Assembly: GCA_033439765.1 (NCBI GenBank)
Contig: JAULSN010000001.1
Span: 6,324,001 to 6,388,000 of the forward strand
Origin: Lasiosphaeria ovina
Taxonomy: Eukaryota > Ascomycota > Sordariomycetes > Sordariales > Lasiosphaeriaceae
Direction: 5' to 3'
Length of the DNA: 64,000 nt
Shown: one piece after another, positions 34,382-44,246 of the stretch
Layout of the letters: each line of letters starts with the position of its first letter
Position numbering within the stretch: the stretch's first letter is position 1
Translations under genes and position numbers: made by a program
Notes under the pieces: model-generated
Told to the model about the DNA's origin: nothing
The model's database searches: none
What the model saw: only the letters and a program-made list of their open reading frames with translations

Positions 34382-36290
34382 GGGGATCTACTTAGACTAT
34401 AGCTTAACTTTAAAGACTACGTTACTAGGAAGGTAAACGCAGCTACCGCTATATACTACGGCATATAACGGCTAGGCTCAATATAAAAGGGCCTATCGTT
34501 AAGGGCCCTACGTCAACTATATATAGCCTGCGTAACCTCGGTAGCTAACTATGGCGTATAGCTCTGGTGGAAAGGCCAGGCTAAAGGCCGAGGCCAAGGT
34601 CATTTAGTTAAACTATATTAAAGGCTTCAAAACCTAGCTACTAAGCAAATACTGGGGGCCTTTAAGGGCTCCCCGTATAAGGCGTTGGAAATAGAGGCAG
34701 CAATACCACCACCAGAAGTAAGATTCGAAAAGGCCTGCAATAGCTATAGCCTAAGAATACCACTATTCCAGAAGGACCATCCAGTAAAACAAGCCCTATA
34801 TAACGAAGTACAGGATGAACTAGGTAGCGGGGACGACTTAGCCCTAATCCCTAGCCTACAGCCCTCTACACAGCTTCTAAGCCTTATTAATAGGCTGAAT
34901 AGGCTAGTAAAGGACAGCTGGAATATAGAGAGGCCCCTAGCATATTGGGAAGCACCATGGGCCGAACCTACTAAGGCTTAAATCCATATATCGAGTAGTG
35001 GAAAAAAAGGAAGCCAAAAAAGAACACCTTCAGCTATTCAAAGCTATAAAACCACACTTAGCACCGGCCTCGAACGCTTCTAAAGTAGCCTTCTATACAG
35101 ATGGTTCACAGGGCACAATATAGGGTAGGCCTACGAATTCGGCTGCAGTATGTAGGCTAAGTGCAAATTTGGCCCCTATAAAAATAGGATACTGGAATCT
35201 AGGCCCTGCCATAGAAGTAGCCGATGCCGAGGTTATAGCTATAGTACAGGCCCTCAAACAGGCCTGGAAAATACAAGGGCAAAGGCAAAAGGAAGAGAAA
35301 GTAACCTTCTATATCTTCGTTGACAGCCAGGCCGCAATACAGAGGCTACAGGGCTATAGCTACCACGCACAGGAAGCTAATAGCCTGATTAACCTACTCT
35401 GGAAGAAAGGCCACAAAGTTCAAATACACTGGTGCCCTAGCCACGTAGGCATCGAAGGCAACGAAATTGCCGATACCCTAGCTAAAAGAGGCCTAGAAAG
35501 TAGTAGAGAAACAAGCTATTACGTATCTATGGCCCACCTACGAAGGCAAGCAAAAAAGGCTATAAAGGAGGCATGGAAAGCCGACTGGAAAGCCGAAGAA
35601 GAGCGGGAGGCTATAGGCCTACGACCAAAAGGCATAGGTACTCACTATAGAAGGGTTGCACAGGGCCTGATAACCTACAGTGCAAAACCAACTATACCGA
35701 ACCTACCAAGGCCGAACCAATCAGCCTATACCCAGTTGAAGACCGGGATAGGATACCTAGCTACCTACCTAGCGAAGATTGGAAAAATCGAATCAAGTGA
35801 GTGCAGGGGAGCAGACTGCACACAAAAAGAGACACCCACACACCTCCTACTGTACTGCAAGCGGTATAAGGAAGAGAGGAAAGTACTGAAGAAGGCCTTA
35901 CAGGGCCTCCTACCCTCTCTACAGACCCTGTATTATACTACGAAGGGAAGACAGGCCCTAGGGGGCTACCTAAGTAGTACAGGAATCTGTACAGCGAGAT
36001 GGAGCGAGGAAAACCCGGCTATAAACGATCTTTGAACTATTTCCTATATCTGTATTGTATTTTCTTTATTTTCCTTTGTTTACCCCCTAGGTACATGATA
36101 CCTTACACGCTTTGACTTGAAAAAAGTACACGGAACCGGAATTATACTTCGTCCAGGATTTTCTACTTCTAGTATGCCCTATTAGATTAGTCTTTCCTTA
36201 TAACCTTTGAGTAGCCGTCTATAGCTTAAATAGGCCGCGTCATAGCCCTACGGGCTGCATACGCGTAATGAGAAAAAAAAAAAAAAAAAT
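34382..36290 (+). mobile_element. LINE copy L2, 3' part of ORF2 with RNase H and tail
   Basis: It begins GGGGATCTAC and continues the LINE sequence that stops at 13948. The frame 34685-34981 (ending at a TAA for CAA) and the RNase H frame 35169-36035 are open. The RNase H part has IFVDSQAAIQRL and HWCPSHVGIEGNEIADTLA. The tail is first subtype with poly(A) at about 36272-36290. Confidence 0.85.
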
Positions 36291-36925
36291 ATCGCTAGCA
36301 CTTGTACTGGACCCCAGATCTGTGGCTTCTGTAGTAGGCCAGGCCACCTCTCAACGCAATGCCAGGAAAAAGCAACAAAAAAGCCGCCTAGTTGCATCAA
36401 CTGTAGTGGCCTACATCAAGCCTGGGCCTTGAAGTGCCCCCAAAGACCTCCCTCAGGCCCGGAACCAGGCCCACAACGCTCTCAAGCCGCATCCTCGCCT
36501 CAGCAGCGGCCTACCTACGCCGAGGTTGCTAGTAGGCAGCCAATTCGCAAGCCCGCCGGCCAACCAGCCGGTCAACCAGCCCGCCAGGTAGCCCGCCAAC
36601 CAGTCCGCCAGCTACGCGAGGATTCCCTAGCTACTATCTTGCAGTTGGTTTTAAAACTACTACAAAATAGATAGCTTAGCTTAATTACCCTCTCTCCCTT
36701 TCCTTACTTACCCTCCTTTTAGGTACATGATACCTTACACGCTTTGACTTGAAAAAAGTACACGGAACCGGAATTATACTTCGTCTAGGATTTTCTACTT
36801 CTAGTATGCCCTATTAGATTAGTCTTTCCTTATAACCTTTTGAGTAGCCGTCTATAGCTTAAATAGGCCGCGTCATAGCCCTACGGGCTGCATACGCGTA
36901 ATGAGAGAAAAAAAAAAAAAAAAAA
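36291..36925 (+). mobile_element. Gag-only retroelement copy B7, 5'-truncated
   Basis: It begins inside the zinc-knuckle region (ATCGCTAGCACTTGTACTGG) and runs to a first-subtype tail and poly(A). The ORF end matches B4 (stop at about 36674, LKLLQNR). It directly follows the poly(A) of L2. Truncation at the 5' end is typical of target-primed reverse transcription. Confidence 0.85.
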
Positions 36926-38020
36926 GCCACAGATCTGGGGCCTAGTATAAGTACTAGCGATATAGCCGAAGCCAAAGTATCGATAGCACTATATTACCCC
37001 TAATCTAGGTTTTCCAGTAGGTAGGGCTGGCTATATGGCTAGCTATATGGCTGGCTTTGTGGCTAGCTATATAGCCGGTTATATGGCTGGCTGTATGGCT
37101 GGCTATATGGCTGGCTATATAGCCGGCTGTGTGGCCGGCTGCGTAGTTAGCTGCGTGGTTGGCTACGTGGCTGGCTGCGTGGCTGGCTGCGTAGCTAGCT
37201 ACGTGGCTGGCTGCGTAGCCGGCTTAGAAGCCTACTTTTCAAAGGCTCGTACTCGGAGAGCCTATACCCCGAGAGCCATATGCTTCATATAGTTGAAAAG
37301 GACCTTTATAATATTATAGGGATATATATCTTCTTTTCCTTCGTAGTTCTATTCTATGAGCTGGCCAAATAGTAGATATGGCCATATTATAGCCATATCT
37401 TCTTCCCATAGGTCCTTTGGAATAATATCTTTAATTTTAGTATCTTTTTCGTAGGGGCTTTTTACCTCGAGGGGGTTCTTCTTCAAGCGGTTCGCTATAT
37501 AGCTAGCTATATAGGTAGTTACGTAGGTGGCTACGTAGTTGGTAGCTACGTAGTTAGCTACGTGGTTAGCTACGTAGTCGGTAGCTGCGTGGTTGGCTCC
37601 GGGGTTAGTGGCTATTTGGTTGGCTACGGGGTGGGTGGCTATGGCTATGGCCGTAGCTATGACTATGGCTTTGGCTACCGGGTTGGCTTTATAGGTAGTG
37701 GATTTTTGGGTGGCTTTTTAGGTGGCTTTTTTAGTAGCTTTTGCTTAGCTAATTCTAGCCTATTAGGTTAAGGTAGGGCTTTCGGGAAGGTCGGGAAGTC
37801 TCGTAATCTACGGTGGGTCCGGTAGGTCGTCTAAAGAATGTTCATCGTCGGTCTTTGGGCCCAATTACTTTACTTTTCGACCCTCCATACGCCCGCGCAA
37901 CTGGCCGCGCGGTACAGCCATTGCGTAGGCGTTGAAAGCTCGTCGAGGGCAATTGATTAATATCGCTTTCGTCGATTTTGGTACTATTTTGAACCAAATA
38001 CGAGTCTTCGTATTTCTATA
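36926..38020 (-). mobile_element. Gag-only retroelement copy B8, 3'-truncated and RIP-damaged
   Basis: Minus-strand copy with its 5' end at about 38020; it stops at the second zinc knuckle, at the poly(A) of B7. Stops are frequent. B7 may have inserted into it. Confidence 0.75.
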
Positions 38021-38328
38021 ACGGGACTCTATACGTAGTCCCGGGGCCCCGATATACGGCCCCTCGTAAGTAAGGGATATTATTAATTAGTCCCTTAGAT
38101 AGATATATACGATAACCGTAGCCACGGTCTTAGATAGAGCTTGCTTGGTTCTTCAAGTAAGTAATATACATTCTCTATACTCATATACTTTAAGTAGTAA
38201 ACCCAGTTTGACTATATTACCCGTACAATAGGAGCTTGCCCTTTATTCATTCTTCATATCTACTTCTCAGACCCCTAGTACCTATATACGATATAACCTT
38301 GACCTATATAGTCGAGCGGTTTGTAATA
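38021..38328 (+). mobile_element. Gypsy LTR 3' part
   Basis: From about 38100 it matches the other TGTTAC-type LTRs and ends GTAATA at 38328. The first 80 bases differ, with a GGGACT...AGTCCC inverted pair, so it may be a diverged or recombined copy. It abuts LINE ORF1 sequence. Confidence 0.65.
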
Positions 38329-40033
38329 GGCCTATAGGTACCCCCCCCCCGTAAATAAGGCCTATAAAGACCTTTAAACGTAATATACAAGTATTGGTTT
38401 TTAATATATATATTTTTTACCTTATATAAAATAAATAATATAAAAAGAACTATAAGAGGTAAAAATAAATAATAAATAGATTTATACTACTTACATAATA
38501 ATATAACTATAAATAATTATGGGTCCTTATATAAGCAACCTTATATAAGCTACAAAGCTTATATACACAACGGACCTACGGACCTACTATAACGTAATAT
38601 AACCACAACCACTTAATACCCCGCGTATACGGTCTTTGGAATCGATCCAACTGCCACAGGTGTTGGCCCCGTACGGCCAGGGTAGTAGGCGAGCTTCAGG
38701 CAACCGGTTCTAATAGCCAGGCCGCTCACAGGGCCACCTGGCCGCGGACCGGGCCACCTGCCGGCCAACTGCAACAGGCCCGGGCCAACTGGCCGCAGGC
38801 CCTGCCGGGCCGGCCACCCCCTTGGCCAACGATCCTCTGTTGGCTTCAGACCGTTGTTCGAAGTGTTGAATAGAGCCGAGTTCCGTTCAACCGAGTCCAT
38901 ACAAGCCGGTATATAAGGGAACTATTTTCCCACCTTTGTATTTAGAATAACTACATCTTCATCAGTCTTCGACCAATCATAACAATCAAAATACCATTCT
39001 GCTCTACTTTTCTTACTCTTTATTATCATCCATTTTGCCGCCCTTCACCGCCTTTCTTTCTTGCTTACGGAAGTCCCAGACCTAACTTCCGTTAAAACCT
39101 TTCCATAACTACCACTCTTTCAACTACTTGAAATCTAATTAATGCTCTATTATAATAACCTCCTCAACAACAAGAGATGGGTAACTTCAAATACCCAAAG
39201 GATATGGCTACGGCTACGGCTACGGCTATAGATACGGCTACGGCTACGGCTACGGCTACGGCTACGACTACGGCTACGGCTACGGCTACGGCTACAGCTA
39301 CAGCTACGGCTACGGCCAAACCATCGGCTACGGCTACGGCTACGCCTATGGCTACGCCTATGGCTACGCCTATGGCTACCGCTACGGCTACGGCTACGAC
39401 CAAACCTACGGCTACGACCAAACCTACGGCTACGCCTAAGGCTACGCCTGTGGCTACGCCTATGGCCACGCCTATGGCTACGCCTATGGCTACGCCGATG
39501 GCTACGCCGATGGTTACGCCTAAGACTACGCCTAAGGCTACGGCTACAACTAAGGAAGATATAGAAGACTTACAGCCCCCCCGGGAGCCTAGGGAGCCCT
39601 ATATCCCCTTAACGGAGGCTAGTAATACTAGTGCTCGCTACGAAAGTAGCATCCCTATAAGCGGTATTACGACCCAAGAAGAGAGGTAGTCCGGCTTATA
39701 TAGCTCCGGGGGCACTATAGAAGGAGGTGCTGGCCCCGGAGGTATAGGCTTAGAAAATCTGGCCACAGGCCTACAATCTACGGATTTAGACCCCCCAGAA
39801 GGACTAGTAGGGCCCAAGTCGAAAGACCGTGGCCCTCGACCCGGTATTCAACTTACCAACTCTTCAAGGGAGTCTACTGCTATAGAAGGCCCTGTGGAGG
39901 GCCCCGTTGGCCCTACTCCCCCGCAGAAGTAACCCCTGCCCCCCCCAAGCATAATAACAAACCCCCGGAAGGTAGTATGCTAGCTACGGCTAAAGAAGAA
40001 AAAGCCCAGGCCTAAGCACTACTATAACGAGCG
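38329..40033 (+). pseudogene. LINE ORF1 fragment L5 with a solo LTR inserted
   Basis: LINE ORF1 sequence at 38329-38391 is interrupted by a solo LTR and resumes at 39170. The frame 39177-39689 has MGNFKYPKD, (AT)n, (MATP)n and DIEDLQPPREPREP, then a TAG for CAG. The copy ends at 40033 at the poly(T) of L1. Confidence 0.8.
38392..39169 (+). mobile_element. Solo LTR (778 bp) with ACAAG target duplication
   Basis: It begins TATTGG (TGTTGG before RIP) and ends CTCAACA. ACAAG lies on both sides (38387-38391 and 39170-39174). Inside are GGTATATAAGG near 38910, a likely TATA box, and a GC-rich GGCC-rich block at about 38690-38830. It differs from the other LTR families here. Confidence 0.82.
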
Positions 40034-40292
40034 TTTTTTTTTTTTTTTTTTTCTCTCATTACGCGTATGCAGCCCGTAGGGCTATAACGCGGCCTATTTA
40101 AGCTATAGACGGCTACTCAAAAGGTTATAAGGAAAGACTAATCTAATAGGGCATACTAGAAGTAGAAAATCCTGGACGAAGTATAATTCCGGTTCCGTGT
40201 ACTTTTTTCAAGTCAAAGCGTATAAGGTATCATGTACCTAGGGGGTAAACAAAGGAAAATAAAGAAAATACAATACAGATATAGGAAATAGT

Positions 40293-43200
40293 TCAAAGAT
40301 CGTTTATAGCCGGGTTTTCCTCGCTCCATCTCGCTGTACAGATTCCTGTACTACTTAGGTAGCCCCCTAGGGCCTGTCTTCCCTTCGTAGTATAATACAG
40401 GGTCTGTAGAGAGGGTAGGAGGCCCTGTAAGGCCTTCTTCAGTACTTTCCTCTCTTCCTTATACCGCTTGCAGTACAGTAGGAGGTGTGTGGGTGTCTCT
40501 TTTTGTGTGTAGTCTGCTCCCCTGCACTCACTTGATTCGATTTTTCCAATCTTCGCTAGGTAGGTAGCTAGGTATCCTATCCCGGTCTTCAACTGGGTAT
40601 AGGCCGATTGGTTCGGCCTTAGTAGGTTCGGTATAGTTGGTTTTACACTGTAGGTTATCAGGCCCTGTGCAACCCTTCTATAGTGAGTACCTATGCCTTT
40701 TGGTCGTAGGCCTATAGCCTCCCGCTCTTCTTCGGCTTTCCAGTCGGCTTTCCATGCCTCCTTTATAGCCTTTTTTGCTTGCCTTCGTAGGTAGGCCATA
40801 GATACGCAGTAGTTTGTTTTTCTACCACTTTCTAGGCCTCTTTTAGCTAGGGTATCGGCAATTTCGTTACCTTCAATACCTACGTGGCTAGGGCACCAGT
40901 GTATTTGAACTTTGTGGCCTTTCTTCCAGAGTAGGTTAATCAGGCTGTTAGCTTCCTGTGCGTGGTAGCTATAGCCCTGTAGCCTCTGTATTGCGGCCTG
41001 GCTGTCAACGAAGATATAGAAGGTTACTTTCTCTTCCTTTTGCCTTTGCCCTTGTATTTTCCAGGCCTGTTTGAGGGCCTGTACTATAGCTATAACCTCG
41101 GCATCGGCTACTTCTATGGCAGGGCCTAGATTCCAGTATCCTATTTTTATAGGGGCCAAATTTGCACTTAGCCTACATACTGCAGCCGAATTCGTAGGCC
41201 TACCCTGTATTGTGCCCTGTGAACCATCTGTATAGAAGGCTACTTTAGAAGCGTTCGAGGCCGGTGCTAAGTGTGGTTTTATAGCTTTGAATAGCTGAAG
41301 GTGTTCCTTTTTGGCTTCCTTTTTTCCACTACTCGATATATGGATTTGAGCCTTGGTAGGTTCGGCCCATGGTGCTTCCCAATATGCTAGGGGCCTCTCT
41401 ATATTCCAGCTGTCCTTTACTAGCCTATTCAGCCTATTGATAAGGTTTAGAAGCTGTGTAGAGGGCTGTAAGCTAGGGATTAGGGCTAGGTCGTCCCCGC
41501 TACCTAGTTCATCCTATACTTCGTTATATAGGGCTTGTTTTACTGGATGGTCCTTCTGGAATAGTAGTATTCTTAGGCTGTAGCTATTGCAGGCCTTTTC
41601 GAATCTTACTTCTGGTGGTGGTATTGCTGCCTCTATTTCCAACGCCTTATACGGGGATCCTTTGAAGGCCCCTAGTATTTGCTTAGTAGCTAGGTTTTGA
41701 AGCCGTTGGTATAGTTTGACTAGATGACCTTGGCCTCGGCCTTTGGCCTGGCCTTTCCACCAGAGCTGTATGCCGTAGTCCGCTACCGAGGTTACGCAGG
41801 CTATATATAGTTGACGTAGGGCCCTCAACGATAGGCCTTTTTGTGTTGAGCCTAGTCGTTGCATACCGTAGTATATAGCCGTAGCCGCGTTTACCTTCTT
41901 AGTAACGTGGTCTTTGAAGTTGAGCTTGTAATCGAAGTGGATCCCCAGCCACTTGACTACTTCCTTAGGCTTGAACTCTAAGCCTCCAATAGTAATAGGG
42001 TCAACTATTGGCTTCCTTTTTGTATGGAAGTGGATTAATTCGGTCTTTACCGAGTCAAATTCAACGGCCTTCTTTTCCGCTTGGTTGAACAACTGGGCTA
42101 CTATAGCTTCTAGTAGTATACAGTTCCTTCTAGCTGATCTAGATGATACTGAAATACTGAAGTCGTCTATATAGGATAGCTGGAGACCCCTTTCGGCTAT
42201 TATGTTCCCTGCGTAAAGTAGGAATAATATAGGCGAAATAGGTGATCCTTGCGGTATACCGGTATTGACTGGCCTTATTGGCTGGGCCTGGCCTTCAAAC
42301 GCTAGTTGAATTTTCCTATGGCTACAAAACGACTCTACCCAGCTGATGAGGGCCTTGGGTAGGTCTAGTATCTGTAGTACGTCTAGTAGCCTATCCTTTG
42401 ATACGTGGTCGAATGCACCCTTAATATCGAGGAAAACCGTAGACGTAATATAGCCTTTTCTTTGCTGTTGGACGTGGTGTTGTAATAGTAAAGCCGTATC
42501 AATTGCTGACCTTTGTTTCCGGCCTCCTAGTTGTGTTTGGTGTAGTAGATCCGGCCTACTATTTGCTAGGTAGCCAAGTCTAGTAGCGTAGATTTTCTCT
42601 AGTACTTTACTCAGGCAGTTGAGTAAGGCTATAACCCTATATGCCTTGGGTATAGTATAATCTACCTTATTTGGTTTAGGTAGTATTATACCGATACTTT
42701 CTTTCCAGCTATTCGGGTGTATACCTCTATCAAACAGTCCTTTATAGGCTTTGTAGAATAGGCTCGGTACTATAGTATAGGCTTTCTGTAGTACCATAAA
42801 GCTTAATCTATCTGGGCCAGGCGCCTTGTTTGGATTTGAAGTAAATATGGCCTTTTCTACTTCAATAGGCTTTAGTTCAGGCCATTCCCACTTTCTTCCT
42901 ATTTTTGGTTCAGGTTCATGGTCAGGGTCTTCCAGCCTAGTCCTAGTTATAGGTTCCGGAAATAAGGTAGTTAGGAAGGCTTTACACTTTTCGTCAAAGG
43001 TAATAGCTTCTTTTTCCTTACCCTCTTCCGTATACCGTATTACTGGTATTTTGGCGTTGAACTTGGTTTTGGTGTATTCCAGGGCTTTGAATGCTTCTTT
43101 TCCTTCAGCCTTTGCTAGGAATTCCTGCCAGTGGTTTTGTTTTGCTTCTCTCACAGCGTGGAAGTACTGATTACGGGCCATTTTGAAGGCCTTCTCGGCT

Positions 43201-44246
43201 TCTACCGTCAGGGTCTTTTTATATACCCTTTGTGCAGTATGTAGGGTCCTTCTTAGCTCGGTTAGGTCTTCTGACCACCAGGGTTTTGACCTTTCTACCG
43301 TTCTTTTCTTCGGTATAGCTATATTAGACGCCGTAGTAATAGCCTTAGTTAGGGTCTGGGCTATGCTATCCCAGTCTTCTAGGCCTATAGCTTCTTCAAT
43401 GTCCTCTATAGCTTCTTCCTCTCTAGATTTTAGCTCTTTTTCAAAGACTTCCCAGTCGGCCTTACTGTAGCTATATGCCGGTAGTATAGTATCCTTCTTT
43501 ACTATATTTGAATAGCGGGCTTCGAATACTATAGCTTCGTGGTCCGACCCTGTGGCCTCCAGGTAAGCCCAGTTACCCCATTTTGTTCTTTTGAAGGGGG
43601 TTACGAAGGCTAGGTCTATTATAGAGGTTTGTTGGAGGTTTGGTCTATGAAAGGTGCCTCCTTTTTCCTCTATAACTTCTGGATCAACTAGTAGGCTGGC
43701 TTTCTGATTATTCAACCATTCTACTAAGCTGGATGCGTTCGCTACCTTAGTAGGATCCGCTATGCAGTTCCACCAATGGTGGTGAAGGTTGAAGTCCCCG
43801 GCTATTACTACGGGCTTATCCGGTATATAGTACTGTATAGCCCTATTTACCGTTGTACGGCCTAGTGATTCAGCCTGTTTTTGGCCTTCCTTATAGGGTA
43901 GTCTTTCCTTTTCGTTATAGACGTTGATTATATAGAAGGTTTCTTCGCCAAGGACCTCTATAATTTGCCAATCTAGGTCATTACAGAGGTCGTATCGAGG
44001 GGTGAATTCAAGGTTATTCTTCCTTATATAAGTAATTACTCTTGGCCTTAGTATACTTATTTTTGGTTGTGGAAGAATTGTATAGAAAGCAGGGTGGCTA
44101 ATAGTATAGTAGCTATTTGGCTTCCCTGAGTAGTACGGTTCCTGTAGTAGTATTACGTCTACTTGGTTCTTGAAGGCTAGTTCCAGGGCCGTTTGGTGGG
44201 CCGTACTTTGTCTATTCGTATTGTGTTGTAGGACCTTTATTCCCAT
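40293..44246 (-). pseudogene. LINE L1 ORF2: endonuclease, reverse transcriptase, RNase H, one nonsense codon
   Basis: ORF2 would make a LINE replication polyprotein of 1317 codons, broken by a single TAG at 41516-41514 where L2 has CAG. The AP-like endonuclease occupies about residues 1-230 (LLQEPYYSG, AGDFNLHHHWWN, SDHEAIVFEA). The reverse transcriptase occupies about 480-770 (VFLDIKGAFDHVS, GIPQGSPISPIL, and YIDD in LSYIDDFSISV). KWLGIHFDYKLNFKDH marks the thumb. RNase H, after the stop, has YTDGSQGT, FVDSQAAIQRL and HWCPSHVGIEGNEIADTLA. The start ATG overlaps the ORF1 stop by ten bases. The order EEP-RT-RNase H fits the Tad/I group of fungal LINEs. Confidence 0.9.
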
